Source: Cellulosimicrobium cellulans (GTDB taxonomy: Bacteria > Actinomycetota > Actinomycetes > Actinomycetales > Cellulomonadaceae). Taken from it: a stretch of 64,000 bases of DNA. Under the pieces are notes generated by a model. That model was not told the origin of the DNA and searched no databases. It worked only from the letters and a program-made list of their open reading frames with translations. Numbering within the stretch: position 1 is the stretch's first letter; every line of letters begins with the position of its first letter. The DNA is taken from the NCBI RefSeq assembly GCF_006539945.1, contig NZ_BJNZ01000010.1, forward strand, positions 92,441 through 156,440, given 5' to 3'. Position numbers and translations under genes: made by a program. Shown in pieces: positions 44,722-53,341 of this stretch.

Positions 44722-46371
44722 TCAGAACGACCAGCGCTGGGCCTCGGTCTGGTTGCAGGTCCAGAGCTGGACCTTCTGGCCGTCGCGGAGCGGCGCCCCG
44801 CCCTGGGCGTCGAGGCACTTGCCGGACTGCGGGTTGCGCAGGGCCTGGGTACCGGCGTCGTAGACCCACTTCTGGGCGCCCGTCCCGTTGCACGTGTAGA
44901 TCCAGACGACGGTGCCGTCTGCGGTCCCGCTGCGCGCGACGTCGAGGCACTTGCCCAGCGCTCGCACGGTGCCGTCGGACCCGCGCGTCCACTGCTGCGC
45001 CGCGTTGCCGCTGCAGGTCGCGAGCTGGACCTGGTTGGTGTCGGTCGGGTCCGCCCACGGCACGTCGAGGCACAGCGCGGCGCCGGCGCGGATCGTCCCG
45101 GTGCCGGTCGGCAGGCCGCCGCCGGGGTTGGGCTGCTCGGTGCCGCCTCCGCTGTCGCCGATGGGTGTCGCGGTGCCCGTGAACGGGTCGAGCTTGATGT
45201 ACGCGGCGGTCGGGTTGCCGTCGTGGACGAGCGACTCGTGCGCGCCGACGTCGTCGAACGCGAACGCGTACGCCTTGCCGTTCGCCATCTGCTGGTGCGC
45301 GAGCTTGGCGTAGACGTTGGTCCGGGCGTCCTGGTAGAAGCCGGCGTTGCTCGCGTCGGGCTGGTTCGGGTTGGTCAGCGCCGTGGTGCGGACGAGCGCG
45401 GCGCACAGGGTGCGGGCGATGGGCCCGACGACGTGGTCGTTCGGCGCCTGGAGGTCCTTGTGGCACCCGTAGACGCTCGACGCGTCGGGCTTCTTGAACG
45501 CGGCGACCTCCTGCCCGGACCCGTTCCTGAACCGGAACCAGTCGCCGTCGACCCGGCCGCGGAACTGCGTGCCGGGCTCGTGGGAGAACGGGGTGACGAC
45601 CATGTCGCGCGTGCGGTACGAGTTCCACACCTCGGTGACGTACGCGTCGATCGACGCCGAGGAGATCTTGCCGACGTCGATCCCGTGCGACGGGTTGAGC
45701 GCGCGCAGGCGGCTCCCGTCGGGGGCGCGCTGCACCAGCCCGCCCCACCCTGCGCTCTCGAGGGCGGTGTAGAACGCCTCGTAGCCGTTCGGCTTGAGCA
45801 TGCCCGTGCTGAGGACGTGCCCGTCGGCGCGCTTGACGCCCACCTGGTACGGCGCGGACCAGTGGTCCACCTGGGTGCTGTTGATCCAGATGCCGCCGTC
45901 GTTGAGCGTGTACTCGGTCCAGTTGAAGAGGACGTTGCGGTTGGGGTCGCTGTCGTTCTGGACCGCGGGCTGGACGAGCCGCCCGTCGAGCACGATCTGG
46001 AACGTCATCTTCTGGCCGTACGAGTAGTAGACGCGCCCGGACAGCTTCGGGAGCTGGATCGTCACGGACTGGCCGGGGCCGGGGCCCGCGATGGACGCGT
46101 CGGGTGCCGGGACGGGCACGGGCCCGACGCCGCCGGGCCACGGGTGGAACGTGCCGCCCGCGTCGGCCCAGCCGGCGACGCCGTCGCGCTCGCCGAGGAC
46201 GTACAGGTAGATCGGCCCCTTGCCCGAGTCGTTGGTGATCGTGAGCGGGATGGTCGCCGGGACCGCGCTCGCGGGGGCCGCCGCGCCGACGACCGCCCCG
46301 CTCACCGCGAGGACGGCCGCGCACAGCGCCGCCCATGCTCGTCTGCTTCTTCTCCGCCTGTCGAGGCTCAT
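44722..46371 (-). CDS. Secreted GH64 beta-1,3-glucanase with ricin-type CBM13
   Basis: 549 residues. Endo-hydrolysis of beta-1,3-glucan (yeast wall, laminarin). Signal peptide with a basic start (SLDRRRRSRRAW), hydrophobic core and cleavage near PASAVPA (about residue 37). The GH64 domain fills residues 38-405: YVLGERDGVAGWADAGGTFH, GRVYYSYGQKMTFQI, VLFNWTEYTLNDGGIWIN with likely acidic catalytic residues. A Gly/Pro linker leads to a CBM13 with three QxW-like repeats (AAQQWTRG, GAQKWVYD, EAQRWSF). Length and layout match the known Cellulosimicrobium cellulans enzyme. Two CebR-type operators lie upstream. Confidence 0.95.
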   Translation of the reverse strand: MSLDRRRRSRRAWAALCAAVLAVSGAVVGAAAPASAVPATIPLTITNDSGKGPIYLYVLGERDGVAGWADAGGTFHPWPGGVGPVPVPAPDASIAGPGPGQSVTIQLPKLSGRVYYSYGQKMTFQIVLDGRLVQPAVQNDSDPNRNVLFNWTEYTLNDGGIWINSTQVDHWSAPYQVGVKRADGHVLSTGMLKPNGYEAFYTALESAGWGGLVQRAPDGSRLRALNPSHGIDVGKISSASIDAYVTEVWNSYRTRDMVVTPFSHEPGTQFRGRVDGDWFRFRNGSGQEVAAFKKPDASSVYGCHKDLQAPNDHVVGPIARTLCAALVRTTALTNPNQPDASNAGFYQDARTNVYAKLAHQQMANGKAYAFAFDDVGAHESLVHDGNPTAAYIKLDPFTGTATPIGDSGGGTEQPNPGGGLPTGTGTIRAGAALCLDVPWADPTDTNQVQLATCSGNAAQQWTRGSDGTVRALGKCLDVARSGTADGTVVWIYTCNGTGAQKWVYDAGTQALRNPQSGKCLDAQGGAPLRDGQKVQLWTCNQTEAQRWSF

Positions 46372-46454
46372 GCCGGATCTGCTCCTTGTTCGGTTGCTCC
46401 GTCGAAACCGCACTCGCCGGACCGGCCCGGCGACAGCGCCGCTCCACACCGGCG

Positions 46455-46512
46455 TGGGAGCGCTGCCACGACGTTAGCCGACCTCGGACGAACACGCCAG
46501 GGAGCGCTCCCA
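46455..46512 (-). promoter_or_regulatory. Two CebR-type operators upstream of the GH64 gene
   Basis: TGGGAGCGCTGCCA (46455-46468) and AGGGAGCGCTCCCA (46499-46512) each match 13 of 14 positions of the LacI-family CebR/CelR consensus TGGGAGCGCTCCCA. Centres are 44 bases apart, about four helical turns, which would allow cooperative binding or looping. Confidence 0.82.
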
Positions 46513-46595
46513 CGGATTCGTCAGGAGAGCCACCGACGTCGTGCGCGCCCGCCACGGCGGGTCCGCCGGCCCGCCCGGCACCTAGACTCGAACGA

Positions 46596-47720
46596 GTGCA
46601 GTGCCACCACTACGACGCCGGCCGGTGCCGGTCGTGCAGCCTCCTCGAGCTCGCGTACCCGGCGCAGCTCACCGGCAAGCAGGAGCACTGCGCCGACCTC
46701 CTCGCGCCGCTCGCACCCGACCTGACCTGGCTCCCCACGGTCGAGTCGGCGGAGTCGGGCTTCCGGAACAAGGCGAAGATGGTCGTCACGGGCACGACGG
46801 ACGCCCCGGTGCTCGGCATCCTCGGCGAGGGCGGCGGCGTCGACCTCACCGACTGCCCGCTCTACCCGGCCGCGCTCCAGGCGTCGTTCCCGGCGTTCGC
46901 GGAGTTCGTCACGCGCGCGCGGCTCGTCCCCTACGACGTGCGCGCCCGCCGCGGCGAGCTCAAGTACGTGCTGGTCACGCTCTCCCCCGACGGCGACCTC
47001 ATGGCGCGGTTCGTCCTGCGGTCCACCGAGTCGCTCCCCCGGATCCGCAAGCACCTGCCGAGCCTGCTCGACGCGCTGCCGTCGCTCCGCGTCGTCTCCG
47101 CGAACCTCCACCCGGAGCACAAGGCCGTGGTCGAGGGCGAGACGGAGATCCTCCTCACCGACGCCGAGACGCTGCGCATGCGCGTCAACGGGATCGACCT
47201 GCACCTGCGCCCGCAGAGCTTCTTCCAGACCAACACCGACGTCGCCGCGGCGCTGTACCGCCAGGGCCGGGAGTGGGTGGACGACGCCGCGCCCGCCACG
47301 GTCTGGGACCTCTACTGCGGGGTGGGCGGGTTCGCCCTGCACGTCGCGGGACCGGGCCGCGACGTCGTCGGCGTCGAGACGAGCGCGGAGGCCGTCGCGA
47401 GCGCGCGGCTCACCGCGCGGGACGCGGGCCTCGACCGCACGACGTTCCTCGCGCAGGACGCCACCGCGTTCGCGCTGTCCCGGCAGGACGCGCCCGACCT
47501 CGTCGTCGTCAACCCGCCGCGACGCGGCATCGGGGAGACGCTCAGCACGTGGCTCGAGGAGTCCGGCGTCGGGCACGTCGTCTACTCGAGCTGCAACGCG
47601 ACGTCGCTCGCGCGCGACCTCGCGCTCATGCCGTCGCTGCGCCCGCGCGCCGCGCGCGTGCTCGACATGTTCCCGCAGACGTCGCACTACGAGGTCGCGG
47701 TCCTCCTCGAACGCGCCTGA
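46596..47720 (+). CDS. rlmC: 23S rRNA (uracil-C5)-methyltransferase RlmC-like
   Basis: 374 residues. N-terminal cysteine cluster CHHYDAGRCRSC plus CPLYP fits the 4Fe-4S site of RlmC (short, no TRAM domain). SAM motif VWDLYCGVGGFALHVAG, motif IV VVNPPRRGIG, and the catalytic cysteine in VYSSCNATSLARDL. Leaderless: TAGACT (46583-46588) is 7 nt before GTG 46596. RlmC versus RlmCD/RumA-like specificity is inferred from domain layout. Confidence 0.9.
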   Translation: MQCHHYDAGRCRSCSLLELAYPAQLTGKQEHCADLLAPLAPDLTWLPTVESAESGFRNKAKMVVTGTTDAPVLGILGEGGGVDLTDCPLYPAALQASFPAFAEFVTRARLVPYDVRARRGELKYVLVTLSPDGDLMARFVLRSTESLPRIRKHLPSLLDALPSLRVVSANLHPEHKAVVEGETEILLTDAETLRMRVNGIDLHLRPQSFFQTNTDVAAALYRQGREWVDDAAPATVWDLYCGVGGFALHVAGPGRDVVGVETSAEAVASARLTARDAGLDRTTFLAQDATAFALSRQDAPDLVVVNPPRRGIGETLSTWLEESGVGHVVYSSCNATSLARDLALMPSLRPRAARVLDMFPQTSHYEVAVLLERA

Positions 47721-47747
47721 CCGCGGCCGACGACGGAACGGCGACCC

Positions 47748-48362
47748 TCAGGAGCGCTCCCCCGCACGTCGGGCGGCCTCGACGGCCGCGGCCTCGACCC
47801 GCGCGCGGTAGTCGTCCCACTCGTCGTCGTCCAGCGCCGGCAGGTTGCCCCGCCCGTCTCCCGCCGCGCCGTCGACGAGCTCGCGCACGATGTCCGCGTG
47901 GCCGGCGTGGTGGGCCACCTCCGCGAGGACGTGCACGAGCACCTGGTGCAGGGTGACGTCGCGGTTCTCCGGGCGCCACCACGGCACGCGCCCGGGAGCG
48001 TCGAGGTCGAGCGACGCCACCGTCGCGTCGCACAGCTCCGACGACCGGCGGAAGAGCTCCAGGATCTCCTCCCGGCTCTCGTCCGCCGTGGCCCACATGT
48101 CGGCGTTCACCTCCGCGCCGTCGGCGAACCACGGCAGCTCCAGGTCGTGCGTACCGCCGAACGCCTCGTGCAGGTAGCCGAGCTGCACGCTGCCCACGTG
48201 CTTCACCAGGCCCAGGACGTTCGTTCCGGTGCGCGTGAGCGGACGGCGGACGTCGTACTCGCTCAGCCCCTCCGCCTTGGCGAGCAGCGCGTCGCGCTCC
48301 CGGCTCAGGTACCGCAGCAGCGTCGCCTTGGGGTCGTGGCCAGGTGCCGTCCTCGTGCTCAT
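47748..48362 (-). CDS. DinB/DUF664 family protein
   Basis: 204 residues, four-helix DinB-fold of the mycothiol/bacillithiol transferase superfamily. NVLGLVKHVGSVQLGYL gives the first metal-type histidine, and HQVLVHVLAEVAHHAGHADI contains the later histidines. ATG 48362 is preceded by TAACGT (7-nt gap) and shares a 49-bp divergent promoter region with the PPOX gene. Likely metal-dependent S-transferase using mycothiol; substrate unknown. Confidence 0.87.
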   Translation of the reverse strand: MSTRTAPGHDPKATLLRYLSRERDALLAKAEGLSEYDVRRPLTRTGTNVLGLVKHVGSVQLGYLHEAFGGTHDLELPWFADGAEVNADMWATADESREEILELFRRSSELCDATVASLDLDAPGRVPWWRPENRDVTLHQVLVHVLAEVAHHAGHADIVRELVDGAAGDGRGNLPALDDDEWDDYRARVEAAAVEAARRAGERS

Positions 48363-48411
48363 CCACCGGACGTTACCGACGCCCTCCGACGCCGGTGCCA
48401 GACTCGCCCTC

Positions 48412-49005
48412 ATGGGCACCGTGCACGCAGAGATCACCGACCGGCTGGCGGCGTTCGTCCTCGCGCAGCCGGTGTTCTTCGTCGGTACCGCGCCGCTCGC
48501 GGCGGACGGCCACGTCAACGTCTCGCCCAAGGGCATGGCGGGCACGTTCGCCGTGCTCGACCCGCACCGCGTCGCCTACCTCGACTACACCGGGTCGGGC
48601 GCGGAGGCTCCCGCGCACCTGCGGGAGAACGGCCGCGTCGTCGTGATGTTCTGCGCGTTCACCGGGCCGCCCACCATCGTCCGGTTCCACGGCACGGGCC
48701 GGTACGTCGAGGCCGGGAGCGCGGGGTTCGACGCGCTGCGCGGGCACTTCGCCAAGGCGGAGACCGCCGGGCAGCGCGGCATCGTCGTCGTGGACGTCAC
48801 GCGCGTCTCGGACTCGTGCGGCTTCTCCGTCCCGCACCTCGAGCTCGTCGAGGACCGCGACCTGCTCGACCGCTGGGCCGACCGCAAGACCCCGGAACAG
48901 CTCGACGCCTACCGCGTCACCAAGAACTCCACGAGCATCGACGGGCTCCCGGCGATCGGCGAGCCTGCCAGCACGTCGTCGCGGTCGAGCGCGACCTCTC
49001 GCTGA
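48412..49005 (+). CDS. Pyridoxamine 5'-phosphate oxidase-like flavin protein
   Basis: 197 residues. Split-barrel flavin-binding fold: VFFVGTAPLAADGHVNVSPK near residue 22, VAYLDYTGSGAEAPAHLREN, RVVVMFCAFTGPPTIVRFHG. This subgroup is an FMN oxidoreductase group rather than true PdxH. Leaderless start with CAGACT 7 nt upstream. Divergent from the DinB gene. Confidence 0.88.
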   Translation: MGTVHAEITDRLAAFVLAQPVFFVGTAPLAADGHVNVSPKGMAGTFAVLDPHRVAYLDYTGSGAEAPAHLRENGRVVVMFCAFTGPPTIVRFHGTGRYVEAGSAGFDALRGHFAKAETAGQRGIVVVDVTRVSDSCGFSVPHLELVEDRDLLDRWADRKTPEQLDAYRVTKNSTSIDGLPAIGEPASTSSRSSATSR

Positions 49006-49081
49006 CGAGTCGATGCGTCCGCCACCGGTCAGGGCGTCGTCGCGCGGCGTCGCGAGCAGGTGCTGACAGTCCTCTGCTCCG

Positions 49082-49678
49082 TCAGGGGCCGGGCTCCGTC
49101 GCGTCGAGGTAGGCCCGGCCGCGCGGAGAGAGGCGGTAGCCGACGTCGAGGCTCTCGGTGAGGCCGAGCTCCTTGAGCCGGCGCACGCGCACCTTGAAGT
49201 CGTCGCGCGCCATCCCGAGCCCGGCGGCGAGCTCGCGCGCGACCACACCCTCGTTCGCCGCGACCAGCTCGAGGTACTGCCGGGTCCACGGCGTGGCGGC
49301 GGCACGGTCCTTGCGCGCGAGGCTCGCGCGGATCTGCTCGACGGCGGCCGCGTCCAGCTCGGCGTCCTCGCGCAGCGCGACGCGCGGGTCGGGCCCCGCG
49401 AGCCGGATCCCCACGCGGTACAGGTCGCCCTCTCGTGCGGCGCCCCGCGCGAGCACCCGCTCCGGCGAGGCCATCCCCGCGAGCCGCGCCTCGTCGTCGG
49501 ACACGAGGGGGGCGCCGTCCGCGCCGGTGGGGACGCGCTCGACCGACGTCACCTCGACGACCCCGATCCGCGTCCGCTGGAGCGTCCCCACCCGCACGCG
49601 CGGCGTCGTCCAGCGGCGGAACGCGAGGGTCACGGTCCCGTCCTGGAGGCCGCGCAGCGTGCGGGCGTCGAGGAGCAC
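49082..49678 (-). CDS. ASCH/PUA-like domain with C-terminal winged helix
   Basis: 198 residues. The N-terminal 60 look like an ASCH/PUA-type barrel (DARTLRGLQDGTVTLAFRRW, then a strand pair ending IGVVEVTSVERV). The C-terminal 80 look like a winged helix (QYLELVAANEGVVARELAAG, then DDFKVRVRRLKELGL). A nucleic-acid-linked regulatory role is possible. Assignment is by fold pattern, not confirmed. Follows the 21-nt repeat cluster D. Confidence 0.65.
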   Translation of the reverse strand: MLLDARTLRGLQDGTVTLAFRRWTTPRVRVGTLQRTRIGVVEVTSVERVPTGADGAPLVSDDEARLAGMASPERVLARGAAREGDLYRVGIRLAGPDPRVALREDAELDAAAVEQIRASLARKDRAAATPWTRQYLELVAANEGVVARELAAGLGMARDDFKVRVRRLKELGLTESLDVGYRLSPRGRAYLDATEPGP

Positions 49679-49713
49679 GCCTCCGAGCGTACGACGGCGC
49701 GGCCCCGGTCTCC

Positions 49714-49794
49714 CGAGGTAGAGCCCCGATCACGCGAGGTAGAGCCGTGGTCATGACCAGGGCTCTACCTCGGCGCACCAGGGCTCTACCTCGG
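49714..49794. repeat. Cluster D of the 21-nt CGAGGTAGARCC repeat, two plus two inverted
   Basis: Two plus-orientation units (49714-49734 and from 49735) meet two minus-orientation units, so the middle (CGAGGTAGAGCC ... GGCTCTACCTCG) folds into a 12-bp hairpin. It lies just behind the stop of the minus-strand gene ending at 49816. Confidence 0.93.
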
Positions 49795-49815
49795 CGGCTT
49801 CGGCTCGGGGGCCGG

Positions 49816-51429
49816 TCAGGCGAGCTCGGGGCGGCGGGCGACGGTGAGGACGTGCGTGTCCGGCCAGTCGACGGGCTCGCCGGTCGCGGCGTCGTGCAAC
49901 GCCGCCACGGGCGCGAGGGCGTGCTCGACGACCCACTCGTTGCGCCACGCGCCGCTGCCCGGCTCGAGCTCGAAGCCGGCGCTCGCGAGCAGGTCCGCCC
50001 ACCGCGGGCCGCTGAGGTCGCAGAACCGCTCGTGGCACTCGGACAGCCAGTTGTCGACGTAGTCCTTGCGCGTCAGGAACTCCATGGCCTCGCGCAGCGT
50101 GAGCCGCCACGACCCCGGCGCCAGGCGCTCGGGGCCGAACGCGGCGCCGGACAGGCGCGGAAAGTCGTGCGCGAACTGGATCAGGCGCGCGTCCGTGGAC
50201 AGCGCCCCGACCCATGCGGCGACGTCCGCGCGCGCGAGGTCGTCGAGGTCGGTGCGGGCCCCGCCGGCCCCGTCCCCGGTGGCCGCGGCGCCGTCGTCGG
50301 TCCGCAGCGTGAGCACGACGACGCGGTCCGGCTCGGCAGGACCGCACACGTCGGAGTTGATCCACACTCCGCCGGGTCGCGTGTGGGCGTGGACGCGGCG
50401 CGCGAACGCCTCGACGTCGCGGACGCCCGCCCCGTACGACGAGACCTCGTGCGTGAGGGCGATCGTCAGGGTGGTGTCGACGGTCGCGTCGGGCATCACG
50501 GACCGGTCGAGGATGTTGGCCTGCACGAACCAGACGTGCGGGTTCGCGAACGCGCCCTGCGCCTTCTTGTGCTCGGCCTCGGCGACGAGGTGCCGCGCGA
50601 CGTCGACCCCGAACAGGTCCGACTCGTGCAGGCGCGGCTCGCGCGCGACGTGCTCGAGCAGGCCGCCGGTCGCGCAGCCGATGTCGACGATCCGCCCGGG
50701 CCGCACGTGCGGCGCCACCTGGGCCCACTTGCGCGCCGACGCGTCCTCGAACGCGGCGGCGTACGTGCGGTAGTCACGCGTCGAGGTCAGGTCGCCGTCA
50801 CCGGAGACGACCGGGTCGGCGAAGATGCGCCGGACGTCCTCCACGAACCGGTAGCGCGCGTAGAAGTCGGGCACGGCCGGGTGCGCGATCTCCCGCCAGC
50901 GCTCGTCCCCCGCGGCGATCTGCTCGACGACGTCCCACGGCCGGGCGGGAGGCTCGCCGCCGGGCTCGACGACGTCGAGCTCCACGCCCGCGACGCGGTA
51001 GCCGAGCGCGCGGTACGCGTCGACGAGCGCCGGGGTCGAGCACGCGACGACGGTGTCGGCGGGGTCGGGCGCGACCCCGGTCGCCGTCGCGACGCTCGTC
51101 ACGACGAGGTGCGCGAACCGGTCGTCGGGCGCGACGTCGGGCACGGGCACGACGACGGACGCGATCCCCTCGCGCGTCGTCACGTTCTCGACGAGCGCCT
51201 CGCGCCGGTGCCCCGGTAGCGGGTTGCGGCGCGTGCCCGCGTGGTTCGCGGACGTGACGACCCAAACGACCTCGACGTCGGGGGCGCAGCGCACGCGGCG
51301 CCCGTCGAGGTCGCGGACGAGCCCGGCACGCAGGGCCCGCAGGTAGTCGACCTGGTAGCGCGTGACGACGTGGTGACGCCCCGGGAAGAGGACGCGACGG
51401 ACCGGTGAGGCGGGAGGGTGCACCCGCAC
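49816..51429 (-). CDS. Nucleotidyltransferase-methyltransferase fusion protein
   Basis: About 537 residues with two enzymatic modules. Residues 1-165: adenylyl/cytidylyltransferase-like Rossmann domain with VLFPGRHHVVTRYQVDYLRA at the position of the usual HxGH motif, and HAGTRRNPLPGHRREALVEN resembling the TxxNPF..ER motif of NMNAT-like enzymes. Residues 230-400: class I SAM methyltransferase with VDIGCATGGLLEHVAREP and a following DVARHLVAEAE. GTG 51429 or 51423 is the likely start. Lone gene. Substrate unknown; NAD-like, sugar-nucleotide or RNA-end chemistry are all possible. Confidence 0.72.
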   Translation of the reverse strand: MRVHPPASPVRRVLFPGRHHVVTRYQVDYLRALRAGLVRDLDGRRVRCAPDVEVVWVVTSANHAGTRRNPLPGHRREALVENVTTREGIASVVVPVPDVAPDDRFAHLVVTSVATATGVAPDPADTVVACSTPALVDAYRALGYRVAGVELDVVEPGGEPPARPWDVVEQIAAGDERWREIAHPAVPDFYARYRFVEDVRRIFADPVVSGDGDLTSTRDYRTYAAAFEDASARKWAQVAPHVRPGRIVDIGCATGGLLEHVAREPRLHESDLFGVDVARHLVAEAEHKKAQGAFANPHVWFVQANILDRSVMPDATVDTTLTIALTHEVSSYGAGVRDVEAFARRVHAHTRPGGVWINSDVCGPAEPDRVVVLTLRTDDGAAATGDGAGGARTDLDDLARADVAAWVGALSTDARLIQFAHDFPRLSGAAFGPERLAPGSWRLTLREAMEFLTRKDYVDNWLSECHERFCDLSGPRWADLLASAGFELEPGSGAWRNEWVVEHALAPVAALHDAATGEPVDWPDTHVLTVARRPELA

Positions 51430-51633
51430 ACCGTGCGGTGCGGCGCCACATCGGTGCAAGCCGTCTCACGGCTCGGTCCAGGGCGCGCTGGGCGTGTTCG
51501 CTCTCCGTGAAGACCACGGGCCGGAGAATCCGCAGGTCCCCGCGGCTCGCGGGGGTCGATGCTCTCCGTCCCGCGGATCCTGGACATCCGTCCACGATGC
51601 GCCGCACAGGGGACGTATGCGACGGTGTTCGCG

Positions 51634-51816
51634 ATGTTCTGGATCGTGGCAGGGGCTGTGCTCGTCGTGTCCGGCCTCGCGATCGCCGCGACGGCCGCCC
51701 GAGGCGCGCGCCGGGTCGGTTCCACGGGGGCGAACGGGATGGCCATCGCCGTCGGCGGGGGCCTCGTGATCTGGGGCGCGATCGCCCTGACCATCGGGCT
51801 CCTCACGCAGGACTGA
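51634..51816 (+). CDS. Small two-helix membrane protein
   Basis: 60 residues with two hydrophobic segments (WIVAGAVLVVSGLAIAAT and MAIAVGGGLVIWGAIALTIG) joined by a basic loop. ATG 51634 is the tightest start; the frame is open upstream to 51559. No family recognised. Stands alone between minus-strand and plus-strand neighbours. Confidence 0.6.
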   Translation: MFWIVAGAVLVVSGLAIAATAARGARRVGSTGANGMAIAVGGGLVIWGAIALTIGLLTQD

Positions 51817-51943
51817 GCGCCGTCTCCCGTGCGTCGACGACCTCCGCACCGGACACCACCCCGGAGAGCCCGCGCCGTCCGCGCGTGAACGGGACCGCGG
51901 CGACCGACACCACGGCGAACAGCCACACGACCGGCGCGGCCAC
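51803..51943 (-). CDS. Possible 46-residue membrane peptide
   Basis: GTG 51943 opens a frame reading MAAPVVWLFAVVSVAAVPF followed by a basic turn and SGAEVVDARETALSPA. One membrane segment, plausible composition, but no ribosome binding site and it overlaps the end of the plus-strand small gene by 14 bases. Tentative. Confidence 0.25.
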   Translation of the reverse strand: MAAPVVWLFAVVSVAAVPFTRGRRGLSGVVSGAEVVDARETALSPA

Positions 51944-52141
51944 GTCGCCCGCGGACGCGAGCGCGGACGACGACCGGCCCCGCCGGTGAGGACCTTCGGC
52001 GCGGCGTGGCGGTCGAGCCCCGGCCTACCGTGGAGGTGCGGTCGGTCGCCACGGCCCGCCGAGGTCTCACCGAGGACCGGTCCGGGGACCGCCCGCCGCG
52101 CACCGAGCGGTGCGCGCGGCCCGACGGACGAGGTGAGGACG

Positions 52142-53200
52142 ATGAAGGCGGCGCGGTACCACGGCAAGGAAGACCTCCGGATCGAGGACGTCCCGGAGCC
52201 GGAGACCAGGCCGGGGACCGTGAAGATCCGGCCCGCGTGGACGGGCATCTGCGGATCCGACCTCCACCTCTACCTCGAGGGCCCGTTCCCGCCGGCGCCG
52301 TCGGAGACCCAGCCGCACCCGCTGTCGGGCGAGACGGTGCCCGTGGTGTTCGGGCACGAGTTCTCCGGGGTGGTCGAGGAGCTCGGCGAGGGGGTCGAGG
52401 GCCTCGCGGTCGGGGACGCGGTCGTCGTCGAGCCGTTCATGGTGTGCGGCGAGTGCCCGCCGTGCCGCGACGGCCTCTACAACGCGTGCGTGAAGATGGG
52501 GTTCATCGGCATCTCCGGGCGGGGCGGCGGCCTGTCCGAGCACATCGTCGTCGAGCGGCGGTGGGTGCATCCGGTCGGCGACGTCCCGCTGGACCAGGCG
52601 GCGCTCATCGAGCCGCTCGCGGTCGCGTACCACGGTGTCCGGCTGTCGGGCGCGAAGGTGGGCGACACGGTGCTCGTCGGGGGTGCGGGGCCGATCGGCC
52701 TGCTCACGTGCGCCGTGCTGCACGCCATCGGGGCGCGCGCGGTCGTCACCGAGGTGAGCGGGGCGCGCAAGGCCAAGGCGCTGGAGACCGGGGTGGCCGA
52801 CATCGTGCTCGACCCGCGCGAGGTCGACGTCGCCGCGCGCGTCCTCGAGCTCACCGACGGTCGGGGCGCGGACGTCGCGATCGAGTGCTCCGGCGCGCAG
52901 CCGGTGCTCGACACCCTGACCCACGCGCTCAAGGCGGGCGGGACGCTGCAGATCGTGGCGCTGTTCTCCGAGCCGCCGACCCTCGACGTCATGACGGTGC
53001 TGCTGCGCGAGCTGACCATCAAGGGCGCCATCGGGTACGCCGACGACCACCCGGCCGTGATCCGCCTCGTCCAGGAGGGCAAGGTCGACCTCGCCCCGTT
53101 CGTCACGAGCCGCATCGCGGTCGAGGACGTCGTGGAGAAGGGGTACCGAGAGCTCATCGACCACAAGGACGACCACGTGAAGATCGTCGTGTCGGTGTGA
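52142..53200 (+). CDS. Zinc-dependent 2,3-butanediol-type dehydrogenase
   Basis: 352 residues, medium-chain dehydrogenase. Catalytic zinc ligands in TGICGSDLHLY and GHEFSGVVEEL; structural zinc cysteines in CGECPPCRDGLYNAC; NAD(H) site VLVGGAGPIGLLTCAVLH. Closest match by pattern is (R,R)-butanediol dehydrogenase, though L-threonine or sorbitol dehydrogenases are related. GAGG precedes the ATG; a strong hairpin terminator follows. Confidence 0.88.
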   Translation: MKAARYHGKEDLRIEDVPEPETRPGTVKIRPAWTGICGSDLHLYLEGPFPPAPSETQPHPLSGETVPVVFGHEFSGVVEELGEGVEGLAVGDAVVVEPFMVCGECPPCRDGLYNACVKMGFIGISGRGGGLSEHIVVERRWVHPVGDVPLDQAALIEPLAVAYHGVRLSGAKVGDTVLVGGAGPIGLLTCAVLHAIGARAVVTEVSGARKAKALETGVADIVLDPREVDVAARVLELTDGRGADVAIECSGAQPVLDTLTHALKAGGTLQIVALFSEPPTLDVMTVLLRELTIKGAIGYADDHPAVIRLVQEGKVDLAPFVTSRIAVEDVVEKGYRELIDHKDDHVKIVVSV

Positions 53201-53204
53201 GACG

Positions 53205-53245
53205 GCGGCCCGCGGCCCCCACCGTCCCCGGGGGCCGCGGGCCGC
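53205..53245 (+). terminator. Hairpin terminator after the dehydrogenase gene
   Basis: Perfect 16-bp stem (53205-53220 with 53230-53245), 9-nt loop, starting 4 bases after the stop. Confidence 0.82.
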
Positions 53246-53341
53246 GCTGCTCGACCGGACCGTTCCGCCGGCCCGCGCTCGACCTGCGGCGCGCGGTCCG
53301 GCGTGCCACGGTGGAGGCTCACGAGGCCACGGGAGGTGCGC

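Noticed and set aside
47752..47764. AGGAGCGCTCCCC as a further CebR operator
   Set aside because: It lies at the 3' end of the DinB-type gene, not upstream of any start.
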